Source: Zelopaecilomyces penicillatus
Lineage: Eukaryota > Ascomycota > Sordariomycetes > Hypocreales > Pseudodiploosporaceae
Length of the DNA: 64,000 bases
Assembly: GCA_005765155.1 (NCBI GenBank)
Contig: VCCP01000006.1
Span: forward strand, 1,314,501 to 1,378,500
Reading direction: 5' to 3'
The notes below the pieces were generated by a model, which saw only the letters and a list, made by a program, of their open reading frames with translations, was not told the origin of the DNA and did not search any database. Both the position numbers and the translations under genes were made by a program. Below are positions 10,445 through 21,202 of the stretch, piece by piece. How positions within the stretch are numbered: position 1 is the first letter of the stretch; every line of letters starts with the position of its first letter.

Positions 10445-12566
10445 ATGTCGGGACGCAGGCTGGGCGGCGGCAGAATCCTGGGCAGTGGGAAGGGCCTTGC
10501 GACCCCTCCGATTGCCCCTCGAGCCACGAGCCCTCTCGCTCCCTCGGAGAGCACCGTCTCCCTTGGGTCGTCTTCGATGTCGCCGCCTGCAAGTGGCAGT
10601 ATGACAGACCTTACACAGGATATCGGAGCCAGAATCAGTATTGGCTCGCAACCAAAGGGAGGTGCGGCAGATGCATCGGGGCTGGTCTGTCCCATTTGCA
10701 ACGAAGAGATGGTAGGTCAAAGCATCACTCGCTGATCGATGGTGTTGCTTCTCTGACTGGATATTCTAGCTTACACTTCTTCAACTGAACCGACACATCG
10801 ACGACAACCATCAGGAACTTGCTGTTGAGGAACAAAATGAAGTCAAGACGTGGTTCGACAAGCAGGTGCTTAAAGCGAAGCGCTTCCAGCCTCTATCCTT
10901 GATCAACATGAAACTACGAGGGCTTGATGTTTTTGAATCCAACGAGTCCAATCCTATTCCTCAACCATCCACCGCCACTGGAAAGCTTCCACTCGATGGT
11001 CCATCCGATCCCGACGAGCTCATCACGCGCAACCACTGGCAGCGCACAACAAACAACGATCTCTGTACTGATCCGGCATGTGGAAAAAACTTGGGTCCGC
11101 TAAATGGGAGCATAAACTGCAGAAGTTGCGGACGGCTCTTCTGTGAAGAGCATACGATGTACCAAATGAAACTAAGCAGAAGCGCAAACCATGAGCCAGT
11201 TCGTGGTTACTGGGCAAGAGTGTGCGAGACGTGTTACAAGTCTAGGGAGGGTTATAACGACCATACTGGCACTTCAAGAGACCACATAAGCATGTTTGTT
11301 GACTTAAGAAGGAGGAAGGTGGAGAGGCAGAATTTGGAGGTGTCGAGGTTGGAGAAACGCTTAACAAAGCTGACGCGGCTCTTGGCAAACCCACCAGAAA
11401 CGTTAACGGCATCGAACAGTTCACTACTGGCGCCTGTATCATCATTAACAGGCCCAAAAAATGCCAGGAAATTGATTGAGCAGTCCGTAGTCACTTGGGA
11501 GGATGATGATGCAGTTTCCAAGTGTCCTTTCTGCCAGCAGGAATTCGGCTCTTGGACTTTTAGACGACATCACTGCCGAATATGTGGCCGCGTAGTTTGC
11601 GCAGATCCTCAAACTGGTTGTTCATCTGAAATAAGCCTCAATGTCTCCAACTGTAAGTAGATCGATCTCCTTTCACTCCACCAACATGTGTTATCAAGTG
11701 TCTGACCTCTAGCAGCCACGAAAATCCCAGTGGAGAAGCCGCCTCCAGTAGCAAACGGACACCTAAGCGTGGATATCAGGATGTGCAGAGAATGCAATCA
11801 CACAATCTTCTCTAGTCGAGACTTTGTCTCGTCACTATTACACAAACCCCCTGACCAGCGGGCTTATGAGACCCTTCGCCAATTCGAGCGAGGTATCCGC
11901 CTGTTAATGCCTGCTTTTCATCGCGCCATTGTATTACTGCAGCCGGAGAGGAATGAAAATGGCGAAGTGGATTTGAATAAACCACCACCTACTCATGCTC
12001 AAATACAAGAAGCCAGCAAAATCCGGAAACGGTTGATTGATAGTTTTTCAAAGTACGGAACGGCAGCCAAACGGCTTCGAGACTTGAGAACCGACAGTCC
12101 CACACAGCAGAGGCTAAATGAGGCTGTGTATACCCATGCCAGCTCATTTCTTCATATCAACATGCTACCCCTGAAAAGCTTACCGCAGATGCTACGCAAT
12201 CGATCTACTCCATCATCCTCATCCTCTCGTCTACTCGCCACCCCGAACCATTCTTCATCTAGTTTACGTCACTCCGAACTTGCTGAATCTGAGACTGCGT
12301 CACAAGCACCTAGTGAGTCGAGCACTGTCGTCAGCCAGCTAGAAATGGAGGAGAAGGATCTACGAGAGCGTCTTATGATTTTGGAGGAGCAGAAGTTCAT
12401 GGTTGAAGAGATGATCAGAACAGCTACGGGCGCAAGACGCTTCGAGGAGGTAAGCGCGCTATCGAGGAATGTGGAGGAGCTCGAGAGTGAGATTCAGGGG
12501 CTCCGAGGGAAGATTGGGGATGTGGAGGTTAGGTGGGAAGGTGTGTATCGCAACGGCTCGTCTTGA
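10445..12566 (+). CDS. VAC1: VAC1/PEP7 (rabenosyn-like) FYVE endosomal tethering protein
   Basis: Vac1/Pep7 is a Rab5/Vps21 effector that binds PI3P and tethers Golgi-derived vesicles to endosomes. Three exons (10445-10711, 10770-11652, 11713-12566) are in phase. The order of parts is a low-complexity N-terminus, a C2H2 finger (C82, C85, H98, H103) split by intron 1, a first FYVE-like finger (C188 to C244), a heptad-rich coiled coil (about 260-300), and a second FYVE finger from C341 containing RRHHCRICGRVVC, the PI3P-binding signature. A helical Rab-binding region and a C-terminal coiled coil follow. The second FYVE finger is split by intron 2, whose acceptor is a NAGNAG. No signal peptide is expected or seen. 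Domain order matches yeast Vac1 closely. Confidence 0.93.
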
Positions 12567-13595
12567 AAGTACCTGGGTGCGGAGGGTAGATGGATATGGT
12601 GGGGGTTGTGATATCTTTTGTTGTCTTTTGTTATCATCATGGTTCTCTTGGGATGCTCAATAGCGACCAGCATCTCTTCATGGGGCCTTGCACTTTTGCA
12701 TTGCACGGCGTTGGGGAGTCATCTTCAATCAGGGTTATGCCAAACAGCAGGCAACTACCCTCAGCTCATTTGTCTCAACATTATCTGATTGCCTATCTAT
12801 CAATACAATATAGGAACTAAAGGAAATGTCAAAAAAAGAAAAGACATCAGGGAATCTTTGACTATCCAGTTGTATTTCATTAGATCCAATTACGTGTGGA
12901 CAGAATTTCTCTCTTCTTTTAACACATGACAAACAAAACATGGGGAAAGCCTCTCCTAACTTAAAGAGCTCTGGGGGCCAGTACATGAAATATCCTGCTA
13001 AACGTATATATATACGGTTTTCGATGGGGCAGTTGCGCTTCCTTTTTGCAACATTTAGTTCCCGACTCCAGCGCCTGGCCCCCCTCAGGCGTCTAGGTTT
13101 TCATACCAAAAAGTTTGGGAACCATCCTTTAACAAGGTAGAGATAGGTTAACCCGTGAGAAAGAAGTATCAGAGAACAAAGAAGAAAACGGGGGCGTTGT
13201 GATGGAAGAAGAGGGAAAGGGGGCGCATAAAGCAATAACAGTAACAAAAAGAACATCCTGACACAAGAGGATGATGAATAAAAAGAAACCCGCCCTGGTG
13301 CTGTTTTTGCACCGACCAAACGCCGCCACCTGCCTGCCCAGTTACTAGTTTTCAAACCAGTGTGTATGCCCCCACCGAGAGTTGCCAGCATTGAAATCGC
13401 ACGTGAATATCATCCGTGTGTGTATCGATTGCAGAAAAGAAAAGAAAACAGAAAGAAAGAAGCTGAAGCGCCACAGTGAAATCATACCGTAAAGTGGGTT
13501 GAGATAAAATGGTACATGTAAGAAGTGAAGTCATGTGCAAAGTCTTCAAACAAGAAAAGGTGAAGCGAAAAAGGGGGATGTGAGGAAGCCCCTTA
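12567..13595. other. Intergenic, convergent 3' ends
   Basis: This spacer of about 1 kb lies between the 3' ends of VAC1 and the APSES gene. It includes purine-rich low-complexity DNA around 13140-13260 and 13430-13470. I see no gene. Confidence 0.6.
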
Positions 13596-16157
13596 CTAAT
13601 GGACTACACCCTCCACGCCGCCGAGAAATCTCCTCACCCTTCCGATCTCTAGCTCTTCTTTCTCGCTCTCGACAGCCTTGAGAAGACCATCGACAACAGC
13701 GTCCACTTCGCCTTCTTGTACTCCCGTACACAAGGCAACGACACGGCGGTACTTGACCTCAACGTCGCGGCTGCGGCCTTTGAGGGCTTGGACCATCTTG
13801 CGTGTCACCTCGCGACGGCCTTCGATGGCACGAATCCTTGCTCTGAGAACCATGACCGATGGCAGCATTCCCTCGTTCCCGAACCCGCCCGACGCTGAAG
13901 CCTCTTCGGCTGCCTCTAGCATGGCGGCGAGTTCCGTTTCCCATGATGAGGAGGGATTGGGTTGCGAGGTGCGAGATTGCTCGTTCATGAGACGGACCTG
14001 TTCATCTTCCCGAGCATGTGCGAGATTGGCTACCTTTTGACGGGCTAGCTGCTGCTTCTTGACTGTTGCACTTAGGTGCTCAATATTTCGGCGAGCGTCG
14101 CCAAGCTGGGCTGAGGTGATTCGGAGGGTGGAATGAAGGGTATCCAGAGAGACTTGTTTTGTTTTCATTTCCTGTTGGAAGGCTGAGCCTGTTTCATTCA
14201 GAAGATGCGTTATAGCTGCTTCAGGTTAATGGTGGATCGGAGGGCAAGCAAAGGGGTAATCGTCACACATACAAGCTATAATCTCATCACTACTCTCTCG
14301 GGTCCTTTGGCCAGACCCAGCAATGCCATTCTTCTCAGCCGGTGCGTCACCGTTTGTTGGCTCTTCAGGGTTCTCGCCGCCGATGCCAAAGTCCAGGGGC
14401 CGTAAACCAACTCGGTTTGAAATATTGGGATCGGCACCAACCTCTAAAAGCTGCGAAATTATACTTCGGTTGCCGATTCGGGCCGCAATATTGAGCGCAG
14501 TATCGCCACAGCTATCCTGGGCATTGACAATCTCAGACATGAATCGTGCAATGCCCATTTTAGGTATCAGAGACTGCGAGTTGCTTGGCAGGTTGCCGTT
14601 CATTTGAGGGTTTTGACTATTCGGCACACTCCCCTGTCGAACAACCCACTCGAGCAGGCTCTCTAAATAGTACCGGCTAGCTGCGTTGCGTCCTTTGACA
14701 GCACTGGTGACTGCAATATGATGTAGTACAGTTCGGCCTTTTTGATCGCGTGCTTCGATTGTGCCTCCGAGAACCTCAAGTAGGTCTGGGAAGGAGCCCT
14801 GGTCCATTGAGTTCGTTACGAGGCAGGCACGCATCAGCGCTGTTTCGCCCGAGGCATTGACCCTGTAAGATGACGCACCAGCGCCTATGAGTGAGCGTAG
14901 AAGGGGCATGCGAGCAAGAGTAGCTGCCCAATGAAGGGCAGTGTGGCTCTGGGGATCAATAGGCATATCCAGTTCTGCGGGAGTAAAAGACTGTAGCATT
15001 TCGTGTTTTGATGAATCAGGAATTGTTGAATCCAAGAATAAGCCCATGAGCATACTGCGCTTCATTTCGATATCGGGAGACATTTCGTAAGGTAATGGTG
15101 CCAGGGAGCCATTACCATCCTCACCGACTGACCGGTCGTTAATAGCGCTTTGAGTATACATAAAAGATTCGTTGGGTTCGGTCGGGGATCCAGGGAAGGC
15201 CGCAGCATACATATCCACACTTTGGCTGTAGCCGCCGAAACTTTCGGCAGGGGTCATTGTCACTCTTTGACGCTTCCTTGGTGGCTCATTCTCCGGTATG
15301 GCAACGGCTCCGTTATGTTGCTGGGTGGAATAAGCCGAATCTACACCTTGGGTAAAGTCGGAGGTGTAGCTCTGCTGCGAGTTCCCTGGAAAGTCGTCAC
15401 CGTTCTGCATCGAGGGTTGTCGACTAAAACTAGGGGCTCGCGTTGGGCCGTTGCGACTCCGAGGTCCAGGGGATCCGAACCGTGCTTTGCTGATAGCAGC
15501 AACGGCATGGGATGCGGTGCTGGAAATGTTCTTGAAGAATGTGCCGGATAGACCATTCGCCCTTCCATCGACGCTGGAGTTGTACATGCGTTTCCTCTGC
15601 GCAGCCATGGCCTGTTCCTTGGTGGGAGTGTTGAAGTCACCACGCCCGGCGACACCACCATCTTGACCCATGTCGTACGTTAGAAGCGGTCGTAATGAAT
15701 CCTCAACGCCGTATTGCCGGCAGACTTCTACACCACGCTCAAATTGAATCCATGTGCCCTGATACTTTCCATAACCGCCTTGTACTTTTTCATGTTCTCC
15801 GGTTTGGATCTCCTTCTCGAGAATTTTGGTGCGCTTGCCCTTGTCGACGCCAGCGACCTTGAGGATTTGCGTTGCGTTTAACCAGGAGTCGTGGCGGCGG
15901 CGCATGACAGCAACATTATTGACTTCCATTTCGTAAACATCGACTCCAGAATAGGAGGCCTAACATCAGGAACAGTCAATACATGAACGTAATTTTTTTT
16001 GTTGGGTCAGAGTAGAAGACATCAGCTGGAATAAACATACCGAGTAGATTTGGGGGCCATCGGTGGCATTGAACCTGTGAAATGAGCTGGTGCGCCCCGT
16101 CTGCGATTGCTGGCTCATTGTAAATGACTGTTGCGACGACTGCGAGGCCGACGGCAT
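13596..16157 (-). CDS. APSES-ankyrin transcription factor, MBP1/SWI4 (MBF-type) family
   Basis: This is the DNA-binding subunit type of MBF/SBF, which drives G1/S genes. Three exons (16157-16041, 15959-14273, 14215-13596) join in phase to 807 residues. The APSES/KilA-N domain (about 40-135) shows YSGVDVYEMEVNNVAVMRR, then RHDSWLNATQILKVAG and KGKRTKILEKEI. A disordered segment with basic patches (EPPRKRQRV) precedes ankyrin repeats (about 330-520; HTALHWAATLARMPLLRSLI, GETALMRAC, DTALNIAARIGNRSIISQLL). The C-terminal exon is a long coiled coil, the expected heterodimer interface with a Swi6-like partner. Exon 1 supplies the fungal-typical leader ending ATDGPQIYS. Filamentous fungi have two such APSES-ankyrin proteins; this one looks like the DNA-binding Mbp1/Res type and not Swi6. 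Confidence 0.93.
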
Positions 16158-17825
16158 TGCGATTATTGTGTGAGGATGGGTGAGCCAAGGGTTGGCCGGG
16201 GAGCCGAGGGAGTCAAACGGCTGTGGTTGCCAGCCAGGGCCCGTCACCAGTCGCACAAGGCTGTACGATATCGATATCGGAGACGGTGCTGGCGAGTGTC
16301 GGGAGCAAGTGAATCAGGACCGCGCGTGATAGCGAATGTGGTGATGCGTATGGAGGTGAGTGCGGTGTGCGAGGTGAGCGAAGCGAGGACACTCATGCGC
16401 TCTTCTCGTGCAGCTCAGCGTGCGGCTGCCCTTGGTCGGTCGGTTTTTTGTTTGGCGTGCAAACCCCAGATTCAGGGCGGGTTGAAGGTCGAAGGATGGT
16501 CGTTGGACGAAATGAAATCTCGGCCGGCCGGTGCGCGTTGCAGGGTAAGCCCAAAATCACTGGGCCAGCAGGCGAAGGTAGTGCAATCGCAATTCCCACA
16601 CGTCGAGGGAGGGGCCAGTCGAGGGCGTCTCCGCTCTGCACCTGCAGCGTCTTGCTGCACAAATTAATTGCACAGGAACGCAGCACAGCAACGTAAGGCG
16701 TTTAGCGCTCTGGAGGCTGCATGCAAACGGAAATTGGGGCGGCCAGCAAATCCTGTCAGCAGCGTCAATCGTAATAAAAGTAGAAGCAGTGGCAGGTGTG
16801 GTCTGGAGCACGAAGCAATCAGGAGGGAAACCAGAAAATGGAGATTCGCTGCAAAAGATAACGGGGAAGGAGGGGAAAAGCGGCCTGCGATAATGGACAA
16901 TCAACGGCGGTGCGGCTGCTACGAATTGAGGCTACGAGTGACCTTGGAGTCGTCGTGGTTGCTAAGACAAAGACGCTGCGAGGCAATGCAATGCACTGCG
17001 CTGCGATGGAGCCGCGTTGCGGATTGTTGCAACTTCAATTAATTGATTGCCGCCGACGTGTCTGTTTCGCGGTTCGCTCGTGTCGAGTCGTGTCGCGCCG
17101 CGGCCGAGCGGCCACCAGTTCTGGCGACTCCTTTGGCGATGCAGCAGGTGGTCAGGCCGGTGTGTGGGCCTCACAGCGGGGGTGTGGCCGCTGGGATTAT
17201 TGGCTGCGGGCTGCCAGAGCTCTGACGTGCACCAAAGCGTGCAGCTATCAGCTCTTTGAGTGGCTCTGGGAGCTTGGTGGCTCTCGGCACCGCACGAGGC
17301 GGCACAAAGGTGTCTGAGGGCGTCAGAAAGTTGTTGAAATGACGAAAGCTAAAATGGATGACATCCACATGGGCAAATCATGGGGCACGTTGAAATTAAC
17401 CGAATTAATAGTATCTGACAGAAACTCGTATGTTACTACACTCCCTCCAAAGCGCTGAGTAGCTTTCACAGAGAGTAACAAGTGCAGCTTGCACAAGATA
17501 GCCCAGTAACAAGTGCAGGTACATGTCAGCTAATGGAACCTGTACCAATCTGTCCACGTTCTTCATAGCTCTGACGTACCCATACTTCATCCACCACTAT
17601 CCGAGATTTGGCCGTTATCAACCTCTGATAGCGACAACGGGAGATTTTGTATGATAGTCTGGAGGGTATTTCCGTTGGCTTCAATTGCTTGTGTATCAAC
17701 GGAATGCAATCGCTTATGACGGTCAAATAGGCCATCCTCGCCAGGATTGAGCTATGACACTCTCCTCGTAGCCCAGAAGCCATCCATCTTATACTCTAAT
17801 AATTCTTTGTCGCTTTTCCTCCGCA
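16158..17825. other. Long GC-rich leader/promoter region of APSES gene
   Basis: About 1.7 kb separates two divergent starts. The first 1.1 kb next to the APSES gene is markedly GC-rich with CGCG-containing stretches (around 16318-16324 and 17093-17105), and several short open frames lie on both strands. A long 5' untranslated leader is plausible for this regulator. I see no family motif, so no gene is called. Confidence 0.5.
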
Positions 17826-18962
17826 ATGCCTGCACCGGCCCACCCAATTCCAGCGCAGCTTCCGCCTCTGCAACTCTATCGCCATCTTCTCCGAGAGTGC
17901 TCGTATCTTCCCCCAGCCTTTCGGGCCACAATCGCCGAAACAATCAAAGACCGATTCCATCGCCATCACAAGCATGATCCCCGCGCAAAAGCCCATTTGA
18001 CCAGGGCTCTGTCGACTCTACGGACCCTGAGAGCCGCCAACACTGGAGACAAGGCGGCCATGGAGGGACTGATGTTGAAGGGTTTTGGGAGGACGGGCAG
18101 CAGAAGGAGGGAGTTGATGTCGAAGTTTGTTATCTCTCAAGGGCCTAAAGATTCAAAGGCTCTGGAAGCGCTCTCACGTCCTCCTACGGAGGGTCACTCA
18201 GGCAAAGACGATATGGCCAAGAAAGACAAACACAATACGCCAGCCGGGGTTCCCAAAGTTGTCAAGAAGGCATTTTATGATAAATGGGACCAGCCAAAGC
18301 TTCTACAACTACTCCAATCCCAGCGACAGCAACAGAAAGATACAAAAGGCACCACTAGCTGGCCGTTCACTGCTGTGAAGAGTCTCGACCCCAACCAGTT
18401 CGTTCCCAAAACTAATATCTGGGGCAAGCCGCCTGCCGAGAGTTTGCTCAGATCCAAGAGATCACACTGGTGGCGGCGAAGTGCAGACAAAATCATGCCG
18501 CCTCTGGGAAAGGGTGAATGGGATATCCTAGGAGGGTTGTGCAGCGGTCTTCAGGAGACAGCTGAGTGGATGGTCCCCGAGAGACGGTCTCCTGCCAGGG
18601 CTCTAGCGGAAGATACAACCGGGAATGTTTGGGCCTGGACAGAATATGCCATGAAACCAGTGGCTACGGTGGAGAGGCAAAAGTCCGTCTCTAATCAGCG
18701 GCGATCTGGCGAAATCGAACAAGGACCTTACAGCGCCAAGAAACGGAGTCAAACCATTTCAGCTCGATGGTTCCAGAGGGCTTATAGTCGGGTTTGGCAA
18801 CTCACTCCAACAATGAGTCAAAATCCGAACAAGCTTCAGAATTCCATTGCTTGGGGCAATGCGGAATCCAAGGTTGCCCCTGCAACTGAACGCCAGCTGG
18901 AAATATTCCAAGGGGTTGATAAAAAGGGCCACAAGTCACGCAGTGATCAGTCAGGGACCTGA
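17826..18962 (+). CDS. LYR-motif protein with Cup1-like N-terminal domain
   Basis: This is a single-exon protein of 378 residues. The N-terminal about 100 residues form a LYR-family three-helix domain: LYR at 17-19 in LQLYRHLLRECSYLP, then a basic helix (ETIKDRFHRHHKH), and LSTLRTLRAANTGD leading to LKGFGRTGSRRRELM. This matches the fungal Cup1-like LYR domain. LYR proteins are mostly small mitochondrial adaptors that bind acyl-carrier protein and act in respiratory-complex or Fe-S assembly. The long C-terminal part has a tryptophan-rich basic block (SHWWRRSADKIMPPLGKGEW) and no recognised catalytic motif. A mitochondrial location is inference; no classic presequence is obvious. It converges on the GNAT gene, 71 bases away. 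Confidence 0.82.
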   Translation: MPAPAHPIPAQLPPLQLYRHLLRECSYLPPAFRATIAETIKDRFHRHHKHDPRAKAHLTRALSTLRTLRAANTGDKAAMEGLMLKGFGRTGSRRRELMSKFVISQGPKDSKALEALSRPPTEGHSGKDDMAKKDKHNTPAGVPKVVKKAFYDKWDQPKLLQLLQSQRQQQKDTKGTTSWPFTAVKSLDPNQFVPKTNIWGKPPAESLLRSKRSHWWRRSADKIMPPLGKGEWDILGGLCSGLQETAEWMVPERRSPARALAEDTTGNVWAWTEYAMKPVATVERQKSVSNQRRSGEIEQGPYSAKKRSQTISARWFQRAYSRVWQLTPTMSQNPNKLQNSIAWGNAESKVAPATERQLEIFQGVDKKGHKSRSDQSGT

Positions 18963-19033
18963 TCTCGTTAAAGACTCGTTGAATATAGTATCCTTGTTCA
19001 TTGCTGCAAGGGAACAATGATGGTTCTGTTTGA

Positions 19034-19681
19034 TTAATCAAGCAAATGTGCAAGCTTCACCAAAGCGTCGCCGTCCACCCGCATTCCAACCCACTCATGC
19101 ATCCCTTGAGCCCCGATACTCTCATAGAACTTGATACTCGGCTCGTTCCACTTCAGCACCGACCAATCTAGTCTGCCGCCATCCATAGCGACAACCTCTT
19201 TGGCCAGTTGAACCAACAACTTTTTGCCATAACCTCGCCCTCGTTCTGACGGCTGAACAAACAGGTCCTCGAGGTAGATACCGGCCTTGGAGCGCCATGT
19301 ACTATAGTTGTAGAAGTAGAGTGCCATTCCTACTGTTTTGCCTTCGGAATTGACGGCAATCAAACAACGCGAGGGACGTGTTGCGGATACGGACTCAGTG
19401 ATGGGCAGGTTTGAGGAGTCGGGGCTGGTGGTGTTTGAGGGGGCGAAAGCGATGGTGTTCTGCAGGGTTTCTACCGTGGCTTTGACCGCATCAGACTCTT
19501 TCTCGTAGTCGGCAAGAGCCTGGATGAGGTCTAGAATTGCCGGAGCATCTGAGACGCAAATTCCCCCGGTTAGCATCTCGTTCAGATGCTGTTGGCATTC
19601 GAGAAAGGTGTCTTGGGTACAGGCCTATGAAATCATACCTTCTCGGCGAGCGTGCCGGATTTCTGGTGCACTGGAAGCCAT
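19034..19681 (-). CDS. GNAT N-acetyltransferase, SAT1/thialysine type
   Basis: Two exons (19681-19639 and 19548-19034) give 185 residues starting MASSAPEIRHARREDAPAIL; the join restores the typical first strand of diamine/thialysine acetyltransferases. The acetyl-CoA loop is QPSERGRGYGKKLLVQLAKE (the R/Q-x-x-G-x-G/A motif). The C-terminal part has RLDWSVLKWNEPSIKFYESI, a family signature for binding the small amine substrate. The likely reaction is transfer of acetyl from acetyl-CoA to a diamine, polyamine or thialysine in the cytosol. An in-frame ATG inside intron 1 could give a shorter form lacking the N-terminal strand, but the spliced form fits the family better. Confidence 0.9.
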
Positions 19682-21202
19682 CGCTGGATAGAATAGGGAT
19701 TTTGAATAGAATTGAGGCGCACTCAAGTGTTAGTGTTTACAATAAACGCAGATCTGGAATCGAGGGTGGTTCAAGATTTTTATATCGGAGCATGAGGTGC
19801 AAGGATAAAGATGACCAGTTTCCTAAAGGGCGTACAACGACGTAACAGCAATTGGAAAGGCGCCTTTTTGGCGGGCAGCAGTGCGGGGCATCACAATTCC
19901 ATGCCTTTCCATTCGACAGACAGGATAGACTATCTCCCCTGCAGCAGCCTACTTTTAATACTAGACCTGAAGCAATTGTTCTGCATGGTGCATGCCGGCC
20001 ATGGTGAGGAGAGTTGAAAACATCATAAGCTACCCTGTACACTCGCGGATGGACTTAAAAGTGAGATTCGTATGATGGCGTCTCGAAGAGTGGTGTCAAT
20101 GAGAATAATGGCACAGTATTGTATTATTATTTTTTGAATGCGCTTTCATTAGTGTATTACAAGGGAAATCGAGTGAAGAGAAACGAGTTGACATCGAGCG
20201 GTTGATGTGTGTCATTTTCCTTTGCTACTACTAGGATTGTTGAGAAACCTTGCTTGGACACCTAAAGACCACATCTAGACAAATATAGGAAGTGAAAAGT
20301 ATCCACCCGCGACATACTGACCACAAACACCGCGACAATTATTTGAGAATGTAATAGACACAGAAGCTTGCTGTTCAACAACAGTTGTCGTAAATCAATG
20401 GCTATGTGCCCGTTCTTGGTGCTTCGGCCAAAGACATTGTTACACTAAAAAAAATGGCACTGACTGTGAAGGTAAAGATGAAAAAAAAAACTGCTTGAAT
20501 ACCATTTGCTTGAGCATTTTCCTTTGTAACACAGTGCTGACCACATTTTAAGCTTCATTGGTTTTAAAATGGACAAAGAAAGTCCTAGGGCTTACAATGG
20601 AGTCTCGCTGCTTGTCAATCCAGCAGCACTCTGATATAGTCCACAGTCCTTTTCAAAGAACACCTGCTGCGTAAAGAGAGAAAGTGAACCTAAGTGCGAG
20701 TGCGTTTCAGTTACCTTTTCACAGCTTAGGCCGCGTTTCGTAGTTTGCGAAGCGCTTTTTGAATGACTAGGCAGTTTATTTGAAGCTGTAATGTATAGTC
20801 TTTGAGCGGAGGTATAGTATGTGGACAGATGGTTTGCGCAAAGAAGACTGAAACAATGTAATGGGAAGTGTTTAGCATCGCAACATGGCCATGTGAGAGT
20901 ATATATGTTTGGAGGATCTCCAGAGAAATGAGAATATCACCATCACCACCCATTCGGACAATCAGGTCATCAAGACAGATAACTTCGCATCAGGATAAAC
21001 CAAGAGACTCACACATTCAGACTTTCAGTGCATCAGCAGCAGGACAGCTTTGCACCAACATAAATCAAGAAACAGACCTCACCTAGACTTTTCGAGCATC
21101 ACCAACAGAAGACGTCGTTGAAGAAACAACAGATAAATATAATTGACAACAAGTCATCCTCATAAACGGAAGAAACCCCAAGAAACCACACAAACCGCAA
21201 TC
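19682..21202. other. Gene-free AT-rich spacer
   Basis: About 1.5 kb between divergent genes, with A/T homopolymer runs (around 20447, 20479). The last 150 bases would be the amidoligase leader; a TATATAA-like element lies near 20896. I see no coding signal or RNA gene. Confidence 0.55.

Noticed and set aside
10237..10788. 183-codon frame overlapping the start of VAC1
   Set aside because: A different frame from the C2H2-FYVE protein; it runs through intron 1 and has no recognisable motif.
16131..16667. 178-codon + strand frame upstream of the APSES gene
   Set aside because: It overlaps exon 1 of the APSES gene antisense and is Arg/Ala-rich, as expected from GC-rich non-coding DNA.
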